Shown here: positions 42,501 to 58,526 of the stretch, in pieces
How positions within the stretch are numbered: the stretch's first letter is position 1
Layout: every line of letters starts with the position of its first letter
Assembly (NCBI GenBank): GCA_028829895.1
Contig: CM054181.1
Location: forward strand, 99,436,360-99,500,359
Reading direction: 5' to 3'
Length of the DNA stretch: 64,000 bases
Source: Sinotaia quadrata
Lineage: Eukaryota; Mollusca; Gastropoda; Architaenioglossa; Viviparidae
Program-made: the position numbers and the translations under genes
The notes under the pieces: generated by a model
What the model was told of the DNA's origin: nothing
The model's input: the letters and a program-made list of their open reading frames with translations, nothing else
The model's database searches: none

Positions 42501-45500
42501 ACTATTATTAACAAGAGCAACTGTCCAGGATATACATGTAAATAACATTCAACCAGATAAAAGAAAAACAATCAGACAATAGAAATCAGACTTACCCGTT
42601 CACTGGATAGGTATAACTATTGCCTTATCTGTACTTTATACAATATGTATATAAATCATTAAATGATGAATTTTATATCAGGTGATTCAAATGATGAGGG
42701 GAAAAATATATGCTTACATCTTATCATTGATTATTATATTTGATATCTGATCAAATAAAAAAAATGGCCACTGCGTAATGAAAATAGTTTTATTGCATAT
42801 TTTATAAGCTAATTACTAAATTAGTTCACCTGATACAGTTACATGAAAAAAATCTTTTACTGCTTTGATATTGGACTAGACACATACAGTATAATTTGGA
42901 GGAAAGTTCTTATTCAATTAGACAGATAAATTCTCTCTTCTATCAATCAGTAACAGTCTAGTAAAAACAAATAAATTTGCTGTGCCCTGAGTAAGTGAGC
43001 AAATAAGTGAATAAATGTCAAAATCCAATTTTCTGTTACAATAGATTTAATGATTTTCTTTTTCTTTATTTTAATTTTGTCCTGTTTGCTCCATAGAATA
43101 TATTCACTTATATCTAAATTAATCACTGGCATGATATTGGTAATATTAAAAATCAAGAAAAATAAGGTAATACTAATAGCAAACTACAAACACAATACAC
43201 CAATAATATTAAAACTGTATCATTGTTATATTTGTCTTTAGAATACACTCACTTAATTATGTACTTATTACATTTTTTATTCATGCATAGAACTTGCTTG
43301 GTAGTTTGAAAATGGTTTGCTTTTGGTAGTTTGAAAATGGTTTGCTTTTCATTCCAAATCAAATAAACCTAGTAAACTGTTTTGAGATATAAAATCACCT
43401 ATTTCTAGTTGAATATTAATGTTACTTTTGTGACTTATGTAGATTAATCAATCATGGTTTAAACATTCAAGTTTTGATATTTAAAGTGTGATTTCCACTT
43501 GAGTTTGGATGTTTTACTAAGTGGGGGTTTTTGTTACTCAAATGAATTATGTATAATGAGTACTTCACCTTTAAGTAGTGTTTTTTTTTTTTACTCAAAT
43601 GAATTATGTATAATGAGTACTGCACCTTTTAGCAGTGGTATTAAATAACTGAGCGCTTAAGTACAAATCAGATTATACTTTACAGAGAAAATATTAATAT
43701 ATGAATTATATTATGTGTGTACCAGTAATTTTTTTTTAAAATAAAAAAGCTCAAACAACAGAAGAATAATTTTTTCAACCAAAAATTTAATTTAAAAAAA
43801 AAGTTATATTAATTGTTCCTTATAATTATTTAATTTTAATATGTAGTAAATTGCAATAAACTTTAAATTTCTTTGAAACTCACTTTTTTTAATATAATTT
43901 TTCTCATTTTAGGCAGTATTATTAGTATTATAATTATTCATCTAATATTGATAATTTATATATATATATATATATTGGTCTTGAAAATGCAAATTTTCCT
44001 CCTCTCTAAAAAGGATTTTTGATCCTATTTATTTTTAAAATCTAAGTGTATCACATAATTAATAAATGTGAAGGGGCCATCTGTTATGCCATTATGTCAA
44101 AGTACTGTTTTTACAAAAATATATTTCTGAATTGTAAATATAAAAGATAACAAAGGATTAATGTTATGATGTTTTCCTATATGAATTCTCATATATATAT
44201 TTGATACTGATTTGCTATTCTCTTGATGCTTAGCATGTCTTATTTGAATATTTTAAAAAAGAAAGTGTTTTAATGAGATGTTACAAAACTAAAATTTTCT
44301 ACTACTTATGATCACTTTCCCATACTCTGCTTGCATGAACATTGTGCTTTTGTGTGTGCATGCATGCGCGTGTGTGTGCAAGCAAGTGCGTGTTCATTGA
44401 TAAAATACATTATTTATCAGTTGTTTCTTCAAGTTTTGTCTTCTTTTTCTTCTCTCTCTTTTTTATTAATAGCCAAAGCACCAAACTTGGCAGTAAGTAT
44501 TTTTGCCTTTTCCTATAGTTATACCATTATTATTATTATTTATTTTTTGTCTACGTAATTTGTCTTAATTTCTCTTTCAACATTTCCTTATAAATTAGTA
44601 ACTGTATTAACTTTAAACATAATTTGTAATACCAATAACTTTATGGAAAAGTATGTTCACTAAAGACTATGAAAAATAATGAAGTAGATGTTGATTAGAT
44701 CCTATAAAAGCAACTGCAAGTAAGGTTGTTATTTGTTAACCAAGTTCTTTTGACCTGCCAAATGTTAAATTTGTGACAATTGATTATCTTTTTTGATAAG
44801 AGATCTCATTATTTTATTTTCTTACAGTTTTATGTTAATATTAATTATTATTTGATAAGTTATACCACTAAGAGTAAGACTAGATGCAGTAGGTCTTTGT
44901 GTTTAGTATAATGAATTCTACTGTCTCAGTGTAATCTGTTGCTGAAAACATATTACTTTTGTATATATTATTCCAATGACACTAGAAATTATTTCCTTTG
45001 ATTTCTTTGGAAAGTTGATTCTTATTCACAATAGCAATAACAGTACATATACTATTACTATGTAGCAAATTTATTTCCCTTGTAAAGTTTCAGTGTTTAA
45101 TAAAATAGTTCAGTTAAATTTTATTTAAGTTTATTGTATTCTGTTTTTGTAAGCTTCAAGATGATGCAGTGACAGGTCAGAATGATTTCATCAAACAATA
45201 TTTACTACAGCAGCAGCGCAGTTTGGAACGCCAAATGGAAATAAAAAAGAAAGTTGAGGGTGAGAGTCAGATTGTTTACTTGAAACACACACATCACATT
45301 GATAGTAAAACATTTAGAAGCTTAAGAAAACTTTAATAAGTTGATTACAGTTTCACAAACTCTGCAACACACACAATAAAGATTAAAAAAAAATAAAAAA
45401 CAGTGCCAACTACAGTTTATTAGTGTTAAACAAATTCTATCAACAAACAGACCATTGAGGCTGAAATAAATAAACAGATTATAAATGGCTTGACCCTTCA

Positions 45501-48500
45501 AATAATTAGTTCAAGATATTAAATGACAATTACACTGTTACAGATCTTATTCATTCAGTTCTTTTATTAAACTGTCGGAAGAAAAATTTTCAAAGCCCCA
45601 AATTACAGACCTAAAGCTATATTATCCAATACTTTATATTAAAGCTACTAAAAAAAAACTTTTTATTAAAAAATAAACAATGGGGATTCGTGTAGCCTAA
45701 GTTGTATATCTAATTTGTTAATAACGACTTGAAAGTTTACTGAATTTAAAAGTAAATAATTAAACATAATGTTGATGTGAATTTTAATTTTTGATAAAAA
45801 TTGTTTTCTTAAAATGCATTATAACTTTATGAATACAAATTTCCTTTCAGGATCTTCATATGACATATAAATTATAAGCCTAGGTTACTGACTAAATAAT
45901 TAATTTATATACATAAATTAACTTTTGGTGTTAAATGATTAAACATTATAATCAAATTCATTAAAATATTACTTTTAATTATAGGTAGTATATATCACTA
46001 ATCTAAAAAATTATCTTCAGCTGGAAATTAATTAATTAAAATGTATTTATATTATCCAACTCACAATATACATTAACAATATATTTGTTACTGTACACAA
46101 TTACAAGTTGTCAAGAACATTCACCACTAATGTTTATTTTACTGTACATCATATTACAAAACACAATTTTGCATATACACATCTATACAATTTAGCTACA
46201 GAAGTGGCTAAAATAAGGTTAATATTAGTTAATACCAATATCACTGGTAAAATGTCTATATACTTGTTTTTTTTAAAAATAGTTATCAATAGCACTGATT
46301 TTAAAAAAAGCTATTTGTAGTATTTGGTAAATCTGTTTATCTAAATGCCTTCTCTTACCATTCAATAGCCATCAGTCACCCCTGTGTTAGTCCATCCTTC
46401 CATCTATCATTTCAATATATATATTAAAAAAAGAAATAGGTTTGTCTTTACAGATCTGCACATTGCTTAGTGGCATGGTGATTTGTGCAATTTTCAGCTG
46501 AGCATTGTACAAATTTCGTTGTTGACACATTCCTAAATAACACTTGCTGTCCCAATCATATTTTGCCAACCAAACATTGTGGATAGTAACTTCACACTGT
46601 CTTGGATTAAAACATGTAAAATATTAGTGCATATTCTTACATTAATTATATACTTTTATTTATTTTTAAATAACTAGGCATGCTATAAGTATCTGAAAGT
46701 AGAAACAGATATTATTCTGTTAACATATTTTTGTTAGTAGATATGTTTAATGATTAAATAGCGAACTTTTTTTGGTGTTCCATGTCATTTGAATTATTTG
46801 CACCAAATCTCATAATGGTTGCTGACCCATAGAGGAAGTAATGTCATATGGTGGCAGCATGATTGTTATTTTTCTTAACACTTTAACAGTAGCATAATAT
46901 TGTATCGTTAGGTAAATATTGGTTCTACAGATTTTTCCCTTATATGAAATGCGTGGGGCTCAGATTCCAGAATTTTACAAATTTTAAAATGCCTGGAACA
47001 GGATATCTATTCTTTGTACTATTACTGTTCAGTGTTTTGCATCAATCTCCATCTAAGATGCCTTGATTAAAATATATTAGTTTTACTTTTTCTACTTTTT
47101 GCATAGTTATATAAACAGAGCATTACATTTAAAAGATAAATATTTTACTTGGATGTTTTATGTTTTATTTAATTTTAAGATATACAATGTTTTATGTAAG
47201 ATAATACAAACAGAGCATTAAAATTAATTAAGAGTTAAATGTGATGAAATTATTTTAAAAAATATCAAGGAAAAGGAACATCAGGATATGGATGCTTTAA
47301 GGAAGATGCAGTTTGCTGAATGACTTTATTAAATATTTATAATAGTTGTCTTCTTCACTAGCAAAAAACGTTTTGTTATACTATAGTCTCTTATTTTATA
47401 AATTGACATGATTTCTTCTTCTATCGTGAATGCATACTGCTCTAGTCCTTCAGTATATGTAAATCCATCACATATTTTCATTATCATGTCAATGGGCATT
47501 TTTTCTAGTTAGCAATGTCATCTTCATCTTAATTGTTATCATCATGATCACCTTGATTCAGAGCCATTCCAGGTATTTCACCATCAGTCATTGAGTGACT
47601 AACTCTATTAACTGGAACCTTATTTATCAATTTTGAGAATTTCTCTTGGGGGCACACACCTCCAGTTTATTGATATTTCTTGTTGATGCCCAAACAAGAA
47701 AAGTGTGATGTCATTGTCAAGCTTTTCAAAATATGAATAAGGGATACTCGAACTGTATTATTATTTCACATTATCACTTTAATTGAGTGAAAACCCATTT
47801 CGTAAGTCAACGACTCACTATTTCCATTAAATTTGCAGTTCATATAACTTACAATATATTTATTTTTTAAAACTTTTAATTATACTAATTTATTCAAGGA
47901 AGTAGGCTGATTAGTGCTTAAAATGTTTTCTGGAAGGCTTTGATAATTTTTATCAGTAGTTTTTGGCACATAACCATGGAATTAAATTATGTACTTCTTT
48001 TTTAAAACTGCAGTGAATAAATTTGTTTTAATTTCTGGGTGTTGTGTTATTTGTTGACCAATAAAAATGTATACATGGAAATGGTCTGCTAACTGTGCTC
48101 ACTATTTTTATCTTTTTGTCTTCTAAATTATTTTTTTTACAAGTTGAAAAAATTACCAGAATACAATGTTGATAATTTAATTGGAAATTTCAACTTTTAA
48201 GATTTGTTTATATTGATAAATGATATGGCTTATAAATTGTTTTGATGAATTTGTCAATATTGTTTAGTATAAGCAGGATTGCATCATAGTTTTGAGAAGA
48301 AGGACCCTTACTTTTCACAAGGGATCTCACTCAGAATTTCTGAGCCAATTAAGTTTAAGAAAACTAAGAGTAAGAATACTCTGAAGTTTAGGACAGGAAT
48401 TTTTTAAACGAGTCAATTATTATTATTATTATTAAACCCTATTCCACACTGTGAGTATTTATTTGACCTTTAACAGAACTGTAAAATAGAGATTCCTGAT

Positions 48501-51500
48501 CTGATTCACAAAATGTCACATAGATGAAATAAAACCTTAGGAACCTTGATTTGTTTAGGTTATGAGAGTTTTAATTTGTTTATGTGCCAGTTCTCTTTTT
48601 GCCTGATATTGCTTCTTAATCTTGTTTGTGAAACATGATATAATACTCTATCTCACTGAACTGTGCAAACAAAAATTAAAGGAAGACAAGTGTTCCATCT
48701 GTACCCAAAGAATGCTGTTTTGAAAAGAATCTCAAAGGCTACTGATTGAGTGATTCATGTTTTAAAAAATAACAGATGCTTTTAACCTGTTGGCTGACAG
48801 GCGAAATTGCATAATCTGACGCCACCATGTCAGGCTATTTTGACGCTTACCGATAATTGAATAGGTCAGTGTACTAAAAAAATTAAAAGCGACTGTAATT
48901 ATCAATGGATTTCAAAAATTTAAATTACTACCTATTATAGACATACTAAGGAATTTTAAAAGTATTATTTTTATTTTTTTTTCAAATTCAAAGATATAAA
49001 ATGAATGAAAGTGCTAATACTTTAGTACTATTAAAAGAAATATACTGAAACTATATGTCATAATAATAATTAAAAACAATCTAATTCTAAAACTATCTAC
49101 ATTCAGTACTTACTTTTTCATGTTGCTATTACCTTGCAATATGATTTATATATAGATTTTAATAAGGTTTCTAAGCTTAATTGGCATTCTAATTAGCATA
49201 ATATTTGTGATCTGTAATATCTTTTCAATTCTGTCCACTGAATTTGTTTGATGTACTAGATTACCCAATATATGAATAAAGAGATCTGTTTCAGAATGAT
49301 TTTAAGGTCATGGTCACAGTCCCAGTGCATCAACAACAACAACAAAAAATCTCATTCAGGAATAAAAAGTAAAATGTTCCATTAACATTATCCGTGTGAA
49401 ACTAAAATATTTTTGCTAAATTTTAAACAGACATTATCAAAGGTTTGGATCTATATCATCAACTCAGCATTCAGGTGTTCACAAGGCAACCATTTATATT
49501 GGTATTAACTATTATCTATATAAATACCTGAGGACAGATGAAGGCAATCTTTTAATAATGAAGAACACCATTTGCTAAGCCAAGAAAAAAAGAAGCTTAT
49601 TTGTGAATTTATATTTCTGTGAGTGTATACTATTAGGAATGAATCTCTCATTAATGCTGATTAATGTACACAAAAACATTGCACATGTGAACTGACATTA
49701 TCAAAGATTTGGATGATGTCACTTTGCAGAAGTACAAAGTGAAATAGAAATCACATAAAGTAAGGAAGTTTCAAGCTCACAATTAAGAGTTAACATTATA
49801 ATAAACATTAATTCTAAAGAGAATTATGAAGCTTGTGTGGACTTACAATCACTGAATGTTCTTGCTTAAGAGAAAAATTATGAATTTTGAAACAATGTAT
49901 TGCATTTATAATTTCTACTGCAAAATGCACTTTGCTGATTCAGTGATTGCAGGAGTTCATAGTTACTGCACCTGCCTCATCAGAGGAAACAGCAAAAGAT
50001 CCATTACTGAATTATTTCATAAATGGTAATTTATTTTAAAATCAGTTTGTGATGATTCTGATTTAAAACATTATTATAATATAGTTAAAGGCTGCAAAGC
50101 AGTTTAAAAGTTAGTAAATATGTAAGATGGACAGGAAAATCTCTAAATTATGGGTACACACATTTTTAATACTTTATACCTTGTGAATTGCTATATAATA
50201 CAATTGGAGTACAACTACAAGATGACATTAGATTGTACCAATAGTCAGGGTAAAAAGATGCAACCATAATCCTGATGAAACAAACGTCACTTTTACTTTT
50301 GTCAGTAAAATAATTAATATGTATGGTGTGATATGAAAATTAGGATTGCTATCTTCAAAATCTGTTAAATAAGAGTTATTCATGGAAAATAAGTTTTTCC
50401 CCCAGTAGTCTTAAGGATTTGAAACTGCATTTATAGACTGAAGTTTGATAGTTTAACGAACTAAAACTCTTCAAGACATACATCTACTCTAGTTATTATG
50501 AGAAACAAAATCTCTGAAGATATCCTGAATTATTTTCATTACAGAATTAGTTCTAGATGCCAAGATAATTTAAGATGACTTGAAAATGACCTGTTTGCCA
50601 ATGTGATGACAGTTAACAAATTATTTTTTAAATTAGATTTGTCTTTCTTAAGCATATTTTTGCTCAGGTGCAAATACAAATTAAAAATGCTATTAGTAAT
50701 ATTGTCAATTACCCACATTCATTATTTAATTTATTATCATCATTATTTTTTAAAATCATATTAGTTTTCAAAAGTTATCATTGTTCTGCTGTGTAAAAAT
50801 GGAAAGTAAACACATGTAGCAAAAGTTACCTAGTTAGTGGTTTACTAAAGTCAATGTTATAATCTTCCATTCAGTCAGGCTTACTTTGTTTATATGTAAA
50901 CATGTATGCAGTATGATAAATATTTGCAATTCTGAGTGCATGATTTTTCCCTTGTAAAAAAATATGCCAAATACTTAGATTTAATTCCTAAATCAATTTG
51001 CTGACCAAATTCAACTTTATCATTGTTTTCCTCATTCCAGTTTCTTGACAATGTCTAGCTAGAAGAGCATGCACACTGGGTGATTAGCCATGCTCACATT
51101 TTCTTAGTTTAGCCCTTTTTACTGGCCTGTTACTAGATGCATATTTCTGAAGATGCACTCAGAATGCTGTTTTCAGGAAGGTCCATTAGGGTAAATAAAT
51201 TTTAGCTCATAAAGTGGGTTCATTCTTGAGAAAAAAAATAAATAAGTGTTTTTTTTGTTTTTTTTTGGGGGGGAGGGGAAATAAATTTTTTGTTTAAAAA
51301 AGTATATTATATACAAGCACTTCCAATGTTTTAATATTTCACTGAGAAAAATGCTTTTCACTGCCTAGTAACTTCTGAATCAGACATTTCTTGGAACATA
51401 TATAATATATAACTGTATATTCACATCTATTACATAAATGTGAAACTCTTTATGTATATATAGTTGCACATGTATACCATGATAATGATGATATAATTTA

Positions 51501-54500
51501 TAGTCATAAATGGGCATTCCAAAAAACCCAGTACATATACTATATAATGTCTGCACATATTAATTATTATTGAAATTATTATTATTGAAGTATCAAATAA
51601 GAAATGTGTGGTTAACAAGATTCACTGAATACATTTGTGTGCACAGCATGATGGATAATATATTCAACAATTTTTGTAGTTTACTAACAAACAACTGCCC
51701 ATAGGTTGTCATTTCTTTCTGAACATCCTGTATAAATGAGTTTTGTCATATAAGAGGATGTTATACCCATATATGTGATGTCACATTTGGTTTTACACTT
51801 GTATATCCAGATTATACATCATTTATAATTTACATTATATTCATACCCGAGACATCATAAATGTACCTATGACTTAACAAATCTGTACCTTTTATGTCTT
51901 TTGTGCTCATAACATATCCAGCTCTTTCCCAACTTTAAAAAATTTCCTGTTATAACTTTTCCCCCCATTTTATATCACTTTGGATTTGTGTACTTTTTTC
52001 TTAATTTAGTTTTAATTTGCTTTGCTTCTTTTTAGATAACTTTCTATTTTTTTTTTTAATTAACCTGTGATTTGCTTTATTTTATTTAGTTTGTTTTGTA
52101 ATATCATTTCATTTTATTAGTATTCTGGCATTTATTGTTTAATTACTTTAATAATTGTTATTGTTAATTATATAAGTTTGTTTTTGATTTCATTTTGCAT
52201 ATTTACTAATCTCTTCATTTCATTTCTTTTAATTATTGGATTTCATTATTTAATTTCCATTAAAATATTGTATTATGCAAGGTTTTGATTTATTAGTCAT
52301 AATTCTGGAAATGCTGGATTTTCTATTCAGGTACATGAGTGTTTTATTGTAAAAGTTAGAAAAAATTAAAGTGGAGAGAATTATATTAAACCATTATTGT
52401 ACAGCAATGCAGCATAGTAAATAGTGATGTTTAGTGTTTGAAAATCAATGTGAGAATTGGCTTATTAGCAATCAATAAGAATAGATATACATACAATGTG
52501 TTTGAAGTAAATCATGATTATGGTTAGTAAAAATCCCTTGTAATAGGAAATTACAAGAAATATAAGTTGGGAAAATAATTCTGCCATTTACTGTGTTCTT
52601 AAAGGTTGTTTAGAATATTATAACTGAAGAAGAGAGCAAAGATAGTGAAGACCTCTTATTTTTGGTAAATATTATCTGGTTTATTGAAGCTTTGCATATA
52701 AACTGCTTACGTATTAAATGGATTCTAATGTCTTGACTTAAAAGTTATTTATGTTTGATTTAAAACTATAAGTGTATCAAACTGAATGTAAATACATTTT
52801 TGATAACAATATAATAATATATTGAAGAAGAAACTGTCAACTGCTAATTCTAATATTCTATATCTATTTCATAATTTAAAGTGATCACTAAATTATTATT
52901 ATGATTTCTGAACTTTTAATGATAACTGAGAGGCAATTAATAGCAAGACTTCTAAAAGTTTCCACAAAGTAACCATGAAATAGTTTATCCAAGACTCCCC
53001 CTTAAAGCATTGATGAGATGGAAAAAAAAATAAACAGTAAAACATAAAGAAAAAAGCAGAAATGGGTATTTGCAATGACAGTTTTTCTTAGGGAGGTGAA
53101 TATATATATACGTGTATTGAAAATTTAGTCTCTAGGAATGAAGAAAAACACAGTATTGTGCTTAGCCTACTGGTGAAGAAGCAGGAATGAGACTTGTTGA
53201 TATTAAAAATTTTTGTATAAGAAAATGTTATGAGTGGTGCTTAACTTGCACCTTTATTAAAGTCCAGGTAGTTTGTTCTAATCTGAACACCATAAAATAT
53301 AGTCTGAAAATAGTTTATGGAAGAGAAAATTATGGCAGTAAAAATGTGTTGAAGGCAGATAAAATTATATCAGTAAAAAAACAAATGTAAACTTGAAGTT
53401 GAACATATTCCTGTACAACAAAGTCAAATTTGTATCAATAAAGTATTATAACTGATTAGCAATTGCACCTTACAAATTAGTTTCCACATAAATTATCAAT
53501 CAGATAATTCTTTGGTTTCTTATTGAACGTAGTCTCATATTCCTTGATGGACTCAATTATTCTCACTTATTAAGTTATTACTACTTCCAATACAGAGAGC
53601 TCAACTATCAAGGACAATGAACCATCTGTGCATTGTCTATATTAATCATCTTCCAAGTTTGAGTTTCATTGGGGTAGGGTGGTATTTTACTATTAGTACT
53701 ATGGCTTGGATCAGGTATACAAAAATATGGCAGCTTAATTTTTGCTGTTGCAGCTATTAATCCTGTCTAATGATTAAGTAAAAATACATCTACCCTGAAT
53801 GCTCCTACATTTATCCTTATTACAGATTGAACAATAACAAAACAATTTTAATACAGTACAAAATATGAAGTCAAGTTAAGGAACTGGCTATAGTTTAATA
53901 TACAATTTACACAACTTATAAATTTGTAATAAAACAATAAACTATTTTTTAAAATGATTTTCCTATTTCACTACAATAGCAAGTATTACAACTATATGAC
54001 TATGAATATACACATAATTTGAGGTCTTTTTGCATGTATTGTAATGATAATTGATATTGGTTCAAATTCAATATAAAAACTTTATTTTTTCAACCATGCA
54101 ACAAAATCTAAATGTGGGTGGTCTTACCCCCCTCCCCCAGCAACTTCACTATTAATGTGTTGTAATATTAAACTATAACAGTATAAGTATAACTTTAGGA
54201 CAATTAAAAGTATTTGTAAATTTTAAATATTAACCAATAGTATTAAAATCTTACTTTTTTCCTTGTAATTCGTGTAAAAGAAAGAAAAATTGCAAAATGT
54301 ACACTGATGATGCATATACACACACAAAGCTCACACCAACAGTACAACTACAAGAAAACTTAAATACACCTTATGAGGAATATCAAACCCTTTGAAAAGT
54401 AGAGGGCAAGATTACCTCTCACAATGAAAACTTTAAAGGTGAAGGGACACAATGAAAAGTGAGGCCTGGAGATGTCTGTAATTTAAAGAAAACAATCAGA

Positions 54501-57500
54501 GAGCAGTATAAATTTTAAAGATCATCATCATTGTCAGCATACAGATTCTTTCTCTCACCACCCCTTCCTTTCTTATTCTGTTTTTATTTCTGGAATGCAG
54601 TTCTGTATGGTTGTGATATAGATAACCACTATGAAATATGAACAGGCAAGCATTCAGAGCATAACCAATTCTATAACACTGCTGGAGAAAATGTCCTCAT
54701 GAGAATAAGATTGCAAAACATGGGCGAGGTCAATCAGACAAAGAAAAGGACAATTCCATGTTTTGTAAATCAGATAGGTAGTCTATCTGAAACTGATTCG
54801 AGCAACCTACTGAAAATTCTGCTGACAGACAATATTAAAGACAGGACTAGCACTTTAATTTTTCAGAAGTTTGTCTCAAACCTAATTTGCTATTTATTAC
54901 ACTATATCTGAAACTGACTTAATCAAATAATTATTGAAAAATCTGCTTGGAAGAAAATGTTAAAGATTGGACTACTCTAACACTTCAAGGATGAGAAATT
55001 GTAAGTTTTTCTCAAACCTATATTGCTATTTTTAAACTGATGGAACTTTTATGCATATTATTATTATAATCTCAGAGAGGAAGCATAGTAGGTGATAGGA
55101 GCAAGCCAGTGATTTGTTTGTGAATCATTGCTGGATTTAAATAAATAATGAACATGTACAGCATGTATACCATCTTAAATATTTAAATGTTACTTGTGTT
55201 TTGGATAATACTTAGTAATGGTCTTAATACAATACTACTAGGTTATTTATTTACTCACTGTAAATTGAACAGGAAGAATTAACAGCATGGATAAAAATTT
55301 GAAGTTTAATTATTTAAAATTATTAATTAATTTTAACAGCCTCACCCTAGTTCACACCCTGAGTCAAGTCCTGCCAATTTGAAATTAAATAGTCTGAGGC
55401 AGTGTGTAACTGTAAGGCATTTTATTGAGCTGAAGCACTTAAGTCATTTGACTCATTGTATGCAAATCTATTTCAGGTATTTGCTAGGGTTTATTAAAGC
55501 TGTTTGGTATGTGTATTACTATTATTAGGTTTTGTTTTTATTGTGTAATTATGTAAAGATGCCCTGATTTTCTTCAAAGTGATCACAATTTCAAAAACAA
55601 GCATGACAATCATTTTCACATTAAACTGACAGCAAACGTGATTTTTTTAATAATATAAATAAATATTGTAATATACATGCTATAATGTTATTAATAAAAT
55701 CATAACACATTGTAAATAATAATTTTTGTTGCTTGTTTTGGAGGTATATTTTACACAGACCAGGCTTTTCATTAATTTGAGGTTCCTCAGTCTCATTCAC
55801 CTCAAACTATCAAAACTATTTTATACTTGCCATCACTATAGGAACCAGTTTATCAATTATGCTCCAATTATAGACTAAAACTAACTAAAATATTTAGTAC
55901 AAGTGCTACTGGTTGCAAAGTTACAAACAACAGCTTAATACTAACTGACATAACAGAATGAAATATATGCTGTCTCTTCCACATTTGAGACTTTTTGAGT
56001 AAAGCTGATTCTAAACTTCTATTAGTAGTATTACTGTTATTAGTATTTTATTAATAATACTTTAAATATTTGTGTCAATAGCGGAGTCCATGCTAGTTAA
56101 TGCATATTCCATCAGATAAGGTGCTCTTTATAATGTAATATGAATATCAGTTTTATGTAAAAGTATTAAAATTTGAAATATAAAAGTCCAATTTTCTGAC
56201 TATAAATTATCAATCAAAAAGTCTCCTCATCAAAGGTTAAGAAAACTTGCTAATTATGTTAATAATCTCAAAGTAAATATTTTATTAAATGATTGTGTAT
56301 CACTGTATGGTAAGATTTCTGAAAACTATTTAAGCTATTTTTGTTGCTGAAACTGAAAGTGAAAAATGGTAATACTTTGTACTATTTAATTAATCTCCTG
56401 CTTGATTTAAAAAAAAATACTATTAGTACATACATTGTAATATTTTAAAAATAAATTATTTTTGGGATAGTAAAGTTTGAGACTCAAATCATGCAGACAC
56501 CTATGACAGCATTACTCTTTGTCTTTTGTTATTTCTCATTACATGTCAACATGTGGCTTGGGTTGTTATTTTAATTTTTACATCTATCCATCTTTAACTT
56601 TATATAACCATACCGATTTTTTTTTCTTTCCAAGCTACTATAAGTATCGTGAGTATTAACAGGATAAACATGAAATGATAACGGATAACAGCAATGTCAA
56701 AGTGAAAGTGAGTCCTTGCAGTTGAAAGAAGAAAAAAGTTGGGGGTGGGGGGTATATGCAGAGTTTTAGATAAGTCGTCGGTCAAATATTATATAACTCC
56801 AGAAAAGCAATTTATTGAATAGTTAGCATGAGTTTTATGCATGCAGAGGCAGTAAAATAAAATCTCAATGGCAAACAGTGTCTTTAACGAATAATGTGAT
56901 TTTCTTTTCTATGAAGTAAAAAACCTCCCACTGTAAATTATTAATACATATACTTACATAGTCTGCACTTTACCACTTGTTTTCGTTCCAAACGACCTTT
57001 GTATCGGGTACTAAGGTCCACGCTACACACATTAAAGTTGTCTTCTTTTTTTAAAAATCATTATATTTAATAATTTGTTCTCCATGTTTTTGATGTGGAA
57101 CAGAGGAATTAAAACGCCAATCAGCCGACGAATCGACCGACGAATCGCAGGACTCAACTGGCGAAGAGGAAGTAACCCCCATTGTTATGACGTCTAAATC
57201 TGAGGTCAAGGTCGTTCAAGACGCACCTGCCGGTGGAAGTAGCGATACAGAAATGGCGAAGAATCGAAGAAGCCGTCAACACTCAAAAGAAGAGAAAAGT
57301 ATGTTTTAAATAATTCTTTTTCTCATTTCATCATTTCTTTTATATAAATTAAAATGGGTGGAATTCTTTGTAAAATTTTCAGATATCTGTTTTTGTTCGC
57401 ACTCTTTATTTGATTGTTTTCACCGCGTGGAACTGTTAATAACTTAAATGCTATGTGCCATTGCTAAATACTACAATAGCATAGTGATAACATTCATACA

Positions 57501-58487
57501 CAAGGGCACGTTGTTAAGTCTTAGTATCTTCGCCTATATTTATTAGTTATTATTAACCCTTTTTATGTTTCTAATAAATATATCTTACGGAATTTCTAGT
57601 ACTTTTAGTAGATGCTTTTGGTTTTATGGCTTTGAATTGATATGTCATATTAAAATATTATTGAAAAGAAATATACTATCAATAACGATCAAAATTTCAA
57701 ATTATAACAAATAAATTGTCTGAAATGGTGAGTTTGGGACTTTGATTATATCTAAAGTATATGCAATAATATAAGATATCAATATTCTATAGTATTACTA
57801 TTACTATTAGTATTACTCACGTTTGCTTATTTCTGTATTAATTGTCAGTTCAGCAAATTATTGTTTGATTTTGCAATGTATAGGCCTATTTTTCTTTAGT
57901 TGGCCTTAATCATTAAAATCAAAATAAATGTATATTTATAAAAGTTCATGCATCTTTATAATTAAAGTTTTATAGCATATTTTCTTTTGAAATGCACATT
58001 GTTTTTATCACTAATCAAGACTTATTTAATTTTATAAAGATTTACATCTTTTCAGTAATAACTAATAATATATTAACTTGAAATTGAATATTAGATGAAA
58101 AAAGTTTAAGACACAACTTGTAAAATGTCATATCTCTGGAACTGTATGTATATCTGACAGTGACAGACGTGGTTCAAATATTAAAAGAAAAGGGAATTTG
58201 TATACAATATATCTCAAATAATTATTTTATAATTATATATCTGTTTTAATTTTTGCATACTGTTATTATATAGCAATTTTTACAAAATTATGGAGATATT
58301 TTGAAAGTGGCAAAACTTGGAGTACTGCAGTTTGCTTTATTTTTATTTATACCTGTAATTACACTTGTCTACAATTTAGAAAACATTTTAAAATTATTTT
58401 TAACCTTTGTTGTGAATTAAATATCATAATTTATAACTCAAATGCATATGTAGAATTTACACATTACACAACTTTATTGTGCTTTTA

Positions 58488-58526
<39 letters not shown>

